Origin: Rhizobium lentis
Lineage (GTDB): Bacteria > Pseudomonadota > Alphaproteobacteria > Rhizobiales > Rhizobiaceae
Direction: 5' to 3'
DNA length: 64,000 bases
Assembly: GCF_017352135.1 (NCBI RefSeq)
Contig: NZ_CP071454.1
Span: forward strand, 868,001 to 932,000
Shown: one piece after another, positions 1-8,255 of the stretch
Position numbering within the stretch: position 1 is the first letter of the stretch
How the letters are laid out: every line of letters starts with the position of its first letter
Translations under genes and position numbers: made by a program
Notes under the pieces: generated by a model
Database searches by the model: none
Seen by the model: only the letters and a program-made list of their open reading frames with translations
What the model was told of the DNA's origin: nothing

Positions 1-418
1 GCTGCTGTTGCCCGCCGGAAAGATCGCCGCCACGCCGCGACAGCATCGACTTCAGCACCGGGAAGAGACTGAAGATGTCGTCGGGAATGTTGCGGTCGCG
101 CCGGCCAAGCGGAGCGAAACCGGTTTCGAGATTTTCCTTGACTGTGAGCAGCGGAAAGATTTCGCGCCCCTGCGGCACATAGCCGATGCCTTGCTTGGCG
201 CGGGCAAAGGGCGGCAGGCCGTTGAGCCTGGTATCGTTGAAGGTGACGGTGCCGGCCGACAGCGGATGCTGGCCGGTAACGGCGCGCAGAAGAGAACTCT
301 TCCCCACGCCGTTACGCCCCAGCACGCAGGTGATCTTGCCCATCTCCGCCTTGATGGAGATGCCGCGTAGCGCCTGCGCCGCGCCATAGTGCAGATTTGC
401 GTTTTCGACTGTCAGCAT
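1..418 (-). CDS. urtE: Urea ABC transporter ATPase UrtE (3' part outside window)
   Basis: Second ATPase (LivF type) of the urea importer, expected to power the UrtB/UrtC channel at the inner membrane. The frame opens with an ATG at 418 and runs off the window edge, so only about 139 N-terminal residues are visible. The Walker A motif GRNGVGKSS is at residues 34-42, and the last visible residues are the ABC signature LSGGQQQ; Walker B and the H-loop lie outside. It is the last urt gene seen, 18 bp after the small membrane-protein gene at 437-955. Assignment as UrtE rather than a generic LivF rests on its place behind urtA-D. Confidence 0.93.
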   Translation of the reverse strand, partial: MLTVENANLHYGAAQALRGISIKAEMGKITCVLGRNGVGKSSLLRAVTGQHPLSAGTVTFNDTRLNGLPPFARAKQGIGYVPQGREIFPLLTVKENLETGFAPLGRRDRNIPDDIFSLFPVLKSMLSRRGGDLSGGQQQ

Positions 419-436
419 CCGTTCACCCGTTCCCCA

Positions 437-955
437 TCAGTTCATCAGACTGCGCCTCAGCGTCTGCAGGGCGTAGTCCTGTTCTTTCGTTGCCTCGCCG
501 CCGACCGCGGCCACGTCCTCGGCAATACCGATCAGCTGCTGGCGCTCCTGCATGTCGAGCGCCTTTATCCAGAGGTCCCGGAATCGGCGGATCGGATCTT
601 CGGGACTGGTGACGTTCTTGGACGCCCATTCGCCGAAAACCAGCACCTCTTCCATGTCGCCCGGCCGGATGATGCCTTTCATGCGGTTGCGCACGACATT
701 CTTCGCCGCGTCGACATAGATCGGCTTCTCCTTGGCCAGACAGAAGAAGAAGGCCACCGCCGCAATCGCCGGATCGGCAATCGAGGCCAGCGGCGCGACC
801 TCGGCCTGCTTGCGAAACTTTCTGCGCTTATAAGCGCCCCGCATGCGCTCGACGGAATCGATGATCTCGTTTCCCGCCTCGCGCACCATTTTAAAACGCC
901 AATACCAGATGACCGCGCCGCTGAGCGCCGCGACCAGAATACCGAGAAAAGCCAT
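437..955 (-). CDS. Small membrane-anchored protein embedded in the urea operon
   Basis: About 172 residues, family not recognised. Residues 1-20 form one hydrophobic segment (MAFLGILVAALSGAVIWYWR), followed by a basic stretch with RRKFRKQ and a mostly helical soluble part. A TTG at 970 would add five residues; the ATG at 955 is preferred because a GGGG lies seven bases upstream. The gene sits between urtD (61 bp including its start offset) and urtE (18 bp) on the same strand, so it is probably cotranscribed. It is not part of the standard five-gene urt set; a role in transporter assembly or regulation is only inferred from position. Confidence 0.8.
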   Translation of the reverse strand: MAFLGILVAALSGAVIWYWRFKMVREAGNEIIDSVERMRGAYKRRKFRKQAEVAPLASIADPAIAAVAFFFCLAKEKPIYVDAAKNVVRNRMKGIIRPGDMEEVLVFGEWASKNVTSPEDPIRRFRDLWIKALDMQERQQLIGIAEDVAAVGGEATKEQDYALQTLRRSLMN

Positions 956-1031
956 GATGAAACCCCACAATAGACCCCGCTCGTTTTAGAACGTCTTCCT
1001 CTGTCAGGTTCAAGCCTGGAAGTTGCATTCC

Positions 1032-1796
1032 TCACCTTCCTAGATAGTTCTCGATCACCTTCGGATCCGAACTGACGAAGTCGATCGATCCTTCCGCCAG
1101 CACCGAGCCTTCCGCGAGGCACGTCACCTTGACACCAAGGTCGCGGATGAAGCCCATGTCGTGCTCGACGACGACGACCGACCGGGTCTTGGCGATATCC
1201 TTGAGCAGGATCGCCGTTTCCGCCGTCTCCGCATCCGTCATGCCGGCCACCGGCTCGTCGACGAGGAGCAGCTTCGGCTCTTGCGCCAAGAGCATTCCGA
1301 TCTCCAGCCATTGCTTCTGTCCGTGCGAAAGGTTGGCGGCCAATTCGTCGCGCCGGTGCGTCAGTCGTACTGTTTCCATAATCTCGTCTATGCGCGCCCT
1401 GTCCTCGCCTGAAAGACGGTAGAACAGGGTCGAAAAGACTGAGCGTCGGCGGTTCAGCGCCAGTTCCAGATTGTCCCACACCGTATGGCTTTCGAAGACC
1501 GTGGGCTTCTGGAACTTGCGGCCGATGCCGAGCTGAGCGATGTCGGCCTCATCCTTCTTGGTGAGATCGACGGTGCCGTTGAAGAAAACCTCGCCTTCGT
1601 CGGGCCTGGTCTTGCCGGTGATGATATCCATCATCGTCGTCTTGCCGGCGCCGTTCGGGCCGATGATGGCGCGAAGCTCGCCCGGCTCGATGACGATCGA
1701 GAGCGAATTCAGCGCCTTGAAGCCGTCAAAGGAAACGGAGACGCCGCTGAGATAGAGGACGCTGTTGGGTTTGACGTCGGGAATCATGGCACTCAC
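1032..1796 (-). CDS. urtD: Urea ABC transporter ATPase UrtD
   Basis: First ATPase (LivG type) of the urea importer, 254 residues, cytoplasmic face of the inner membrane. Walker A is GPNGAGKTT at residues 46-54, the signature LSHGQ at 156-160 and Walker B LLLVDEP with D180, followed by the H-loop VVEHDM. The GTG start at 1796 overlaps the urtC stop by four bases (GTGA), which implies translational coupling; an ATG at residue 4 is an alternative. The following gene in the operon is a small membrane protein rather than urtE directly. Confidence 0.95.
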   Translation of the reverse strand: MSAMIPDVKPNSVLYLSGVSVSFDGFKALNSLSIVIEPGELRAIIGPNGAGKTTMMDIITGKTRPDEGEVFFNGTVDLTKKDEADIAQLGIGRKFQKPTVFESHTVWDNLELALNRRRSVFSTLFYRLSGEDRARIDEIMETVRLTHRRDELAANLSHGQKQWLEIGMLLAQEPKLLLVDEPVAGMTDAETAETAILLKDIAKTRSVVVVEHDMGFIRDLGVKVTCLAEGSVLAEGSIDFVSSDPKVIENYLGR

Positions 1797-2956
1797 TCCG
1801 CTGCCTGGATTTTCGGCTCGATGCCGTCTTCCTGCGCAGGCGGCGGCGCAGCTTTGGTAACGGCTTTCCGCCCGCCGAGATAATGCGAGATCGTGCCGAC
1901 GACGCCCTTCGGCAGGAACAGCGTGACGGCAACGAAGAGGCCACCCAGCGCAAACAGCCAGATCTCCGGGAACAGGCCGGTGAAGATCGTCTTGCCGCCA
2001 TTGACGAGGATCGCGCCGATGATCGGCCCGATCAGCGTTCCCCGCCCGCCGACCGCCGTCCAGATGACGACTTCGATAGAGTTTGCAGGCGCAAATTCGC
2101 CAGGATTGATGATGCCAACCTGCGGCACGTAGAGAGCGCCGGCAATGCCCGCCATCATCGCCGAAACGACGAAGGTGAAGAGCTTGAAATGCTCAACGCG
2201 GTAGCCGAGGAAGCGCGTGCGGCTTTCGGCATCGCGCACGCCAACCAGCACCTTGCCGAACTTCGAGCGCACGATCGCCGAGGCAATCGTGAGCGACAGT
2301 GCCAGGAAGATTGCGGTCGCGGCAAAGAGGCTGGCGCGCGTGCCGTCCGCCTGGATGTTGAAACCGAGGATGTCCTTGAAATCGGTCATGCCGTTATTGC
2401 CGCCGAACCCCATGTCGTTGCGGAAAAACGCAAGCAGCAGCGCATAGGTCATCGCCTGGGTGATGATCGAGAGGTAGACGCCGTTGACCCGCGAGCGGAA
2501 GGCGAACCAGCCGAAGATGAAGGCGAGCAGGCCAGGCACGAGAAGCACCATCAGCGCCGCGAACCAGAACTGATCGAAGCCGTGCCAGAACCAGGGCAGT
2601 TCCTTCCAGTTCAGGAATACCATGAAATCGGGCAGGATCGGATCGCCGTAGACGCCGCGCGAGCCGATCTGGCGCATCAGATACATGCCCATCGCATAAC
2701 CGCCGAGCGCGAAAAAGGCGCCGTGGCCGAGCGAGAGGATGCCGCAGAAACCCCAGACGAGATCGAGCGCCAGCGCCAGAAGCGCATAAGTCAGATACTT
2801 GCCGAACAGCGCCATGATATAGGTCGGAACGTGCAGCGGATGGGTCGGGCCGGTGGCAAGGTTCAGCACCGGCACGAGGATGGCGGCCGCCAGCAGCAGG
2901 GCGACGGCAATTGAGATCCTGCGATCGAGAGACCGGAGAAGGAAGGCCGTTATCAT
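1793..2956 (-). CDS. urtC: Urea ABC transporter permease UrtC
   Basis: LivM-type permease of 387 residues, one half of the transmembrane channel for urea. It has about nine to ten hydrophobic helices, starting at residues 15-35, and the LivM hallmark GLAWGFCGILSLGHGAFF-like motif (here DLVWGFCGILSLGHGAFFA). The C-terminal tail is rich in Ala/Pro and charged residues. Its ATG at 2956 overlaps the urtB stop and its stop overlaps the urtD start, four bases each, so urtB-C-D form a tightly coupled unit. Confidence 0.95.
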   Translation of the reverse strand: MITAFLLRSLDRRISIAVALLLAAAILVPVLNLATGPTHPLHVPTYIMALFGKYLTYALLALALDLVWGFCGILSLGHGAFFALGGYAMGMYLMRQIGSRGVYGDPILPDFMVFLNWKELPWFWHGFDQFWFAALMVLLVPGLLAFIFGWFAFRSRVNGVYLSIITQAMTYALLLAFFRNDMGFGGNNGMTDFKDILGFNIQADGTRASLFAATAIFLALSLTIASAIVRSKFGKVLVGVRDAESRTRFLGYRVEHFKLFTFVVSAMMAGIAGALYVPQVGIINPGEFAPANSIEVVIWTAVGGRGTLIGPIIGAILVNGGKTIFTGLFPEIWLFALGGLFVAVTLFLPKGVVGTISHYLGGRKAVTKAAPPPAQEDGIEPKIQAAE

Positions 2957-4578
2957 GCTTCCACCGCCCTTCCTTTGAGTGCGAAGAGCCCGCGCGGACG
3001 CTTCTGGATGAAGAGAATGATGAGGACGAGCACCAGGATCTTGCCGAGCACGGCGCCGGCGAAGGGCTCGAGGAACTTGTTGACGACGCCGAGCGACAGC
3101 GCGCCGACCAGCGTGCCCCAGAGATTGCCGACGCCGCCGAAGACGACGACCATGAAGCTGTCGATGATGTAGTTCTGGCCGAGGTTGGGCGAGACGTTGT
3201 CGATCTGCGAGAGCGCCACGCCCGCCATGCCGGCAATGCCGGAGCCGAGCGCAAAGGTGAAGGCGTCGACCCAGCCGGTGCGGATGCCCATCGAGGAGGC
3301 CATCCGCCGGTTCTGCGTCACTGCCCGCATCTGCAGGCCGAAGGCGGAACGCTTGAGCAGCATCAACAGCGTCAAAAACACGACCAGCGAGAAGACGATG
3401 ATCCAGAGCCGGTTCCAGGTGATGACGAGCCCGCCGAAATCGAAGGCGCCGGACATCCAGCTCGGATTGCGAACCTCACGATTGGTCGGGCCGAAATAGC
3501 TGCGGATCGCCTGCTGCAGGATCAGCGACACGCCCCACGTGGCGAGCAGGGTTTCCAGCGGCCGGCCGTAGAGATAGCGAATCACCGAACGTTCGATGAC
3601 GAGACCGACCAGACCGGTGAAGAGGAAGGCCGCCGGTACCGCGAAGGCCAGCGAATAATCGGCAAGCGAGGGAAAGGCCGAGGCGATCGTTTCCTGCACG
3701 ACATAGGTCGTATAGGCGCCGATCATCACCATCTCGCCATGCGCCATGTTTATGACGCCCATGACGCCGAAAGTGATGGCAAGGCCGATCGCGGCCAAGA
3801 GCAGCACCGAACCGAGCGACAGGCCGTACCAGACGTTCTGGACGACGTCCCACAGCGCCAGGTCGCGGTTGATCGAATTGATCTCCGTCTGAATCGCAGG
3901 CTTCAGATCGTCCGGCGCATTCGCCATCGCCGTCGTCAGGATCGTCAGCGCATCGCGGCCGCCACGGGCAGCGATCATGTCGATTGCCGCCTTCTTGTCC
4001 TCGATGCCGGCATCGCTCTTCAGCATCATCACGGCGCGCGCCGCTTCCATCGTGCTTTTGATCTCGCCGTCCTTTTCGGCCGACAGAGCCGAGTTCAGGA
4101 GATCGAGATTGGCGGGATCGGCATCCTTGAGCATGCCCTCAGCCGCCGCGAGCCGCGCGGAGCGATCCGGGCTCAGAAGCGTCAGCTGGCTCATCATCGT
4201 CGTGATCGTGGTGCGCAGCGCATTGTTGATCTTGACCTTCGACATCATGTCGGGGTCAACATCGGCGACCGCCTCGCCGGTGATCGGATCGGAATAGGTG
4301 GGCTCATCCTCCGTGCCGCCCTGAACGAGAACGGGACCGCCCTCCGAATTGACGTAGAGCTGGCCGTCGCTCAGCTGCTTCAGGATCTTGCTGACATGCG
4401 GGTCGCCGGAAGCGGCGAGTGCCCGTATCGCCGCATCGCGCTCGGGAAAGCCGCCGACGCCGAGCGCATCGACGAGTGCATGCACATCGCCCTCGGCGCG
4501 AAGGCCGGTCATCGAAAGCGTCAGGCCCGAAAACATCAGGCAAAATGTCAGAAGAAAGATCTTGATGGCGCGAAACAT
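2953..4578 (-). CDS. urtB: Urea ABC transporter permease UrtB with periplasmic extension
   Basis: LivH-type permease of 541 residues. Residues 1-28 look like a signal sequence, followed by roughly 200 residues of helical, charged sequence before the permease part (about residues 245-535, eight or so helices, with INMAHGEMVMIGAY as the LivH hallmark). This long N-terminal, presumably periplasmic extension is typical of UrtB and separates it from BraD/LivH, which helps assign the operon to urea. It follows urtA after a 112-bp gap holding a strong hairpin and is coupled to urtC by a four-base overlap. Confidence 0.95.
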   Translation of the reverse strand: MFRAIKIFLLTFCLMFSGLTLSMTGLRAEGDVHALVDALGVGGFPERDAAIRALAASGDPHVSKILKQLSDGQLYVNSEGGPVLVQGGTEDEPTYSDPITGEAVADVDPDMMSKVKINNALRTTITTMMSQLTLLSPDRSARLAAAEGMLKDADPANLDLLNSALSAEKDGEIKSTMEAARAVMMLKSDAGIEDKKAAIDMIAARGGRDALTILTTAMANAPDDLKPAIQTEINSINRDLALWDVVQNVWYGLSLGSVLLLAAIGLAITFGVMGVINMAHGEMVMIGAYTTYVVQETIASAFPSLADYSLAFAVPAAFLFTGLVGLVIERSVIRYLYGRPLETLLATWGVSLILQQAIRSYFGPTNREVRNPSWMSGAFDFGGLVITWNRLWIIVFSLVVFLTLLMLLKRSAFGLQMRAVTQNRRMASSMGIRTGWVDAFTFALGSGIAGMAGVALSQIDNVSPNLGQNYIIDSFMVVVFGGVGNLWGTLVGALSLGVVNKFLEPFAGAVLGKILVLVLIILFIQKRPRGLFALKGRAVEA

Positions 4579-4632
4579 CGGCTCTCTCGCCTTGATTGTC
4601 GTCGGCCTTGCGGCGCAGCGGTAAGGACGGAG

Positions 4633-4661
4633 CTTCCGCCCGGATCAGCTCCGGACGGAAG
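4633..4661 (-). other. Intercistronic hairpin between urtA and urtB
   Basis: Two 12-base arms (CTTCCGTCCGGA and TCCGGGCGGAAG on the transcript) face each other across a five-base loop with one mismatch. No T-run follows, so it is not a standard terminator. Such structures between a binding-protein gene and its permease genes often protect the upstream mRNA or reduce downstream expression; that role is inferred here. Confidence 0.6.
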
Positions 4662-4690
4662 TCTTCAGGCTTTCAACGGTTGGGATATCC

Positions 4691-5983
4691 TCAGGAGCCC
4701 TTGCCGCCGCACTTGCCTGTGGCAACGTTGAAGTTGCCGCAGGAGAGAGGCTTGCGCCAATCGGAGATCAGGTCCTTGGAGTCGGGCAGGTAGTCGGACC
4801 ATTCGTCGCCGACGACGGCGGGGGTCTGCTGGACGATTTCGAACTGGCCGTCGGCCTGGATTTCACCGATCAGCACCGGCTTGGTGATGTGGTGGTTCGG
4901 CATGACGGTGGCATAACCGCCGGAGAGGTTCGGAACGGTGACGCCGATGATGGTGTCGAGAACGGCATCCGTGTCGGTTGTGCCAGCAGCCTGAACGGCC
5001 TTCACCCAGGCGTTGAAGCCGATATAGGCGGCTTCCATCGGGTCGTTGGTCACGCGCTTGTCGTTCTTGGTGAAGGCATGCCATTCCTTGATGAACTTCT
5101 TGTTGGCGGGGCTTTCCACCGACTCGAAGTAGTTCCAGGCGGCGAGATGGCCGACGAGCGGCTTGGTGTCGAGACCGGCCAACTCTTCTTCGCCGACCGA
5201 GAAGGCGACGACCGGAATGTCGGTTGCCTTGATGCCCTGGTTGCCGAGTTCCTTGTAGAAGGGCACGTTGGCATCGCCGTTGATGGTGGAGACAACGGCG
5301 GTCTTCTTGCCGGCCGAACCGAATTCCTTGATCTTGGCGACCTCGGTCTGCCAGTCCGAGAAACCGAACGGCGTGTAGTTGACGAGAATGTCTTCCTTCG
5401 GAATGCCCTTGGATTCGAGATAGGCTGCCAGGATCTTGTTGGTCGTACGCGGATAGACGTAGTCGGTGCCTTCGAGCACGAAGCGCTTCACGCCTTCGGT
5501 GTTCATCAGGTAGTCGACTGCCGGGATCGCCTGCTGGTTCGGGGCGGCACCCGTGTAGAAGATGTTGCGCGAGGATTCTTCACCCTCGTACTGCACGGGA
5601 TAGAAGAGCAGCGAGTTCAGCTCTTCGAAGACGGGCAAGACGGATTTGCGCGAGGACGAGGTCCAGCAGCCGAACACGGCGGCGACCTTGTCCTTTTCGA
5701 TCAGTTCGCGTGCCTTTTCCGCAAAGAGCGGCCAATCGGACGCCGGATCGACGACGACCGCTTCGAGCTTCTTGCCGAGAAGGCCGCCCTTCTTGTTCTG
5801 CTCGTCGATGAGCATCAGCATGGCGTCTTTCAGCGTGGTTTCGGAAATCGCCATCGTGCCAGACAGCGAATGTAGCACGCCGACCTTGATCGTGTCGTCG
5901 GCGGCAACCGCACCGCTGAAGGCAGCGGACGCCGCCATGACGGCGCCGAGCGCAGCACCCGTAATAGTGGTTCTGAGATTCAT
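4691..5983 (-). CDS. urtA: Urea ABC transporter substrate-binding protein UrtA
   Basis: Periplasmic binding protein of 430 residues that captures urea (or short amides) for UrtBCDE. An N-terminal signal peptide ends near SGAVAA (residues 24-28), followed by DDTIKVGVLHSLSGTMAISE, the usual start of UrtA. The family's characteristic LFYPVQYEGEE stretch is also present. The ATG at 5983 is chosen over an upstream in-frame ATG at 6037 because GGGGAG lies just before it and the signal peptide starts there. It is first in the operon and 191 bp from the convergently facing end of the phosphatase gene's 3' side, so the operon promoter lies at about 5990-6170. Confidence 0.96.
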   Translation of the reverse strand: MNLRTTITGAALGAVMAASAAFSGAVAADDTIKVGVLHSLSGTMAISETTLKDAMLMLIDEQNKKGGLLGKKLEAVVVDPASDWPLFAEKARELIEKDKVAAVFGCWTSSSRKSVLPVFEELNSLLFYPVQYEGEESSRNIFYTGAAPNQQAIPAVDYLMNTEGVKRFVLEGTDYVYPRTTNKILAAYLESKGIPKEDILVNYTPFGFSDWQTEVAKIKEFGSAGKKTAVVSTINGDANVPFYKELGNQGIKATDIPVVAFSVGEEELAGLDTKPLVGHLAAWNYFESVESPANKKFIKEWHAFTKNDKRVTNDPMEAAYIGFNAWVKAVQAAGTTDTDAVLDTIIGVTVPNLSGGYATVMPNHHITKPVLIGEIQADGQFEIVQQTPAVVGDEWSDYLPDSKDLISDWRKPLSCGNFNVATGKCGGKGS

Positions 5984-6080
5984 CTGATTGAACTCCCCTC
6001 TCTTTGTTCCGCAACAGGCCGGAAAAACGGAAATCAACTGTTGCCGAGGGGACTATCGGGTGCTGCAGCGCGAAAACACA

Positions 6081-6096
6081 TACGCAAAATGACGTA
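6081..6096. promoter_or_regulatory. Candidate operator upstream of urtA
   Basis: An inverted repeat TACG-N8-CGTA lies 98 bp upstream of the urtA start. Spaced four-base arms of this kind suit a dimeric LuxR/NarL-type regulator, and such a regulator is encoded at 11632-12549. The link between the two is inference; the site could be chance, as the arms are short. Confidence 0.35.
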
Positions 6097-6174
6097 GGCG
6101 CAGGGGGCAAACGGGCAGTTTAAGCAAGATGGGTATCCCCTGCAGCAGGGATGCCCTTCCGGTTCGCTATGGAA

Positions 6175-8079
6175 TTAGCCGCCAATTGTCAGGGTGACCG
6201 AGGTCGGGCCGTAGGAGAGGGTCGCCGTGTGGCCGGAGATGGTGAACTTGCCGAAAGTGCCGGTCACGGCAGCAGCCTTCAGGATCTCGATTTTCGTTCC
6301 AGGCGCCGGCGCGAAGCCATGGGCGAGCGTCACGTCGAGATCGCCGGCAAGCATCGCCTTGCCTGCAACGACGAGCGTGCCTGCCCCGTCAGCAGCGAGC
6401 GTCGGCTTCGCCGTGGCGCTAGCGAGTTGCTGATAGTCGCCGCCGACGGTCAAAGGCTTGTCGGCCGCCACGACGAGCGACCCGCCATTGACCATCAGCC
6501 CGCCGGCGCCGAGAGCCGAAGGCGAGCGGGTGACCAGCACGCCCTCTTCCAGCACGGTGCCGCCAGCATAGCTGTTGGCGCCGGAAAGGCCAAGGATGCC
6601 GCTGCCGCGCTTCACCAGCTTGCCCTTGCCGCGGATGTCATTGCGCCAGGTATCGATCGCATTAAAGCCACCCTTGGCCGCATCCATCGTCACGATCACA
6701 TCCTGCTCGAATGCACCGTAGCCGTCGGCTGCGGCAAACAGGTTGAGGCGGCCGTAACCTTCCGCGTCGTCGAGCAGCGGATAACCCGAGGCGATTTCCG
6801 TCGTCATTAGCACCTCGCGGCGCTGTTCGCCGTCGAGATAGGGCAAACGGGTCTCTAGAAGCACTTCTGCGCCCTGGGGCACCCGAGCCGGCTGATCGAT
6901 TGCATGGATCGTGGGCATGCCGTAGCTCAGGCGCTGCAGCACATAGGCACGATTGGCGTCATGATCGGCGAAACGGTCTGCGGAGAGCCGCGCCGCATGG
7001 GCCGCGACTTCGAGCGCACCCGCATCCGCAACGCCCGACTTGGCGATCAGCCATGCCTGCGCCTGGGCGTAGCCATCGCTCTTCAACGCTGCATTGTCGG
7101 CCTTGTTCAGATTATAGACAACGGTAGCGGTGCCGAGCATGCGGCCGCCCATCACATCAAGGGGCGAATGCATGCCGCCGAGGATGCGGTCTTCGCCGAG
7201 TTCGCTGGCCCGCGTGATCATTTCCTGAAAGCGCTGCGGCACGAGATAGGCCATCGCGAGCGCATCTCGCCAGGCTTCCGCCGTATGGCCGCTCGGGAAA
7301 CCGCCGTCCTCGACCGGCTTGCTGCTCTTGGCAGGCTCGAGGGTCGGGACGACAGAGACGTCCTGGCTCCAGCGATAGGGACGCGCATATTTGAAATAGC
7401 GCTTGGCGGGCTCCGTCGAGCCGTCACCGCTTGCGGCGTTGATGAAGTCGATGGCAAGGCCCATGTCCGGATTGGCATCGGTCTTGTTTTCCGTGTCCGG
7501 TTTGCTGCCGGCGCCGCGATTGTTGCCCTTGTCGTCATATTTGACGGTCGTCGCATCGGCCGCGACTTCGGTGATGGTGGTGGTCTGCTTGGAACCGGCC
7601 TTCCAGGCATCCTTCAGCGGACCGAGGCCGTCGACGATGCTGGCATTCTTGCCGCGCCGGTCGTCGAGATAGGCAGCGACCGCCTGCTCGGCCGTCCGCG
7701 CCTTCGTCACTTTGATAACATAGCCGATATTCGCATCATGAACGAGCTTGTTGACGATTTGGCCGTCGGTCTTGCTGAAAGGGATGCCATCCCAATCCGT
7801 CTTGGCGACAGCGGGGCAACTGTCCTTGGCCGGAGCTTCTACGCCGGCATCGACGAAGGGCGTTCGCGGTGTCCATACTTCGAGAAAGCCGGAGAGAAGA
7901 TGGACGGCGGCGTTGGTGTCGACCGTCGAGAAGCAGGCGTCACCGCGCTTGTTGGTATTTCCGGTCTCGGCATAGGGCGCTTTCGCGGTCGTGGCCTGCT
8001 CTGCGGCGGCAAGCGAAGGCACGACCGAAAGAAAGCTGACGAGAGCGGTGCCCAGGCGGCAAAGTTTTGAAACGGACAT
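6175..8079 (-). CDS. Exported PAP2-family phosphatase with autotransporter-associated repeat
   Basis: A 634-residue secreted protein. Residues 1-25 are a signal peptide ending PSLAAA. The PAP2/class A acid phosphatase signature is complete: KYARPYRW near residue 230, FPSGHT near 263 and GGMHSPLDVMGG near 303, so a phosphatase active site is likely. The C-terminal part carries an autotransporter-associated beta-strand repeat (LSGANSYAGGTVLEEG, about residues 495-520) and further beta-rich sequence to the end, but no beta-barrel domain. It is divergent from the permease-kinase gene with 176 bp between them. Substrate and final location (periplasm or surface) are unknown. Confidence 0.88.
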   Translation of the reverse strand: MSVSKLCRLGTALVSFLSVVPSLAAAEQATTAKAPYAETGNTNKRGDACFSTVDTNAAVHLLSGFLEVWTPRTPFVDAGVEAPAKDSCPAVAKTDWDGIPFSKTDGQIVNKLVHDANIGYVIKVTKARTAEQAVAAYLDDRRGKNASIVDGLGPLKDAWKAGSKQTTTITEVAADATTVKYDDKGNNRGAGSKPDTENKTDANPDMGLAIDFINAASGDGSTEPAKRYFKYARPYRWSQDVSVVPTLEPAKSSKPVEDGGFPSGHTAEAWRDALAMAYLVPQRFQEMITRASELGEDRILGGMHSPLDVMGGRMLGTATVVYNLNKADNAALKSDGYAQAQAWLIAKSGVADAGALEVAAHAARLSADRFADHDANRAYVLQRLSYGMPTIHAIDQPARVPQGAEVLLETRLPYLDGEQRREVLMTTEIASGYPLLDDAEGYGRLNLFAAADGYGAFEQDVIVTMDAAKGGFNAIDTWRNDIRGKGKLVKRGSGILGLSGANSYAGGTVLEEGVLVTRSPSALGAGGLMVNGGSLVVAADKPLTVGGDYQQLASATAKPTLAADGAGTLVVAGKAMLAGDLDVTLAHGFAPAPGTKIEILKAAAVTGTFGKFTISGHTATLSYGPTSVTLTIGG

Positions 8080-8255
8080 GAGTATACCCGAGTGGTTGAA
8101 CGAAACGCGGGAGGGTTAGAGCGGATATGTGACAGAGCCGTCTCAAAAATATGACTGTTCTGCAAATCCGCCAGTGCTCACCCCTTGCCTTTCCCGTCCA
8201 TCCCGCCAAAACTGCCGTGGAACGATGAGCCCAACGAGAGTGCCGGAAAGAGGGC

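Noticed and set aside
2911..4731. 606-residue plus-strand frame
   Set aside because: It is antisense to urtB, Arg/His/Asp-rich without family motifs, a shadow of the high-GC coding strand.
8080..8160. Pho box upstream of the PAP2 phosphatase
   Set aside because: Only single CTGTCA-like halves are present, without the second half at 11-bp distance.
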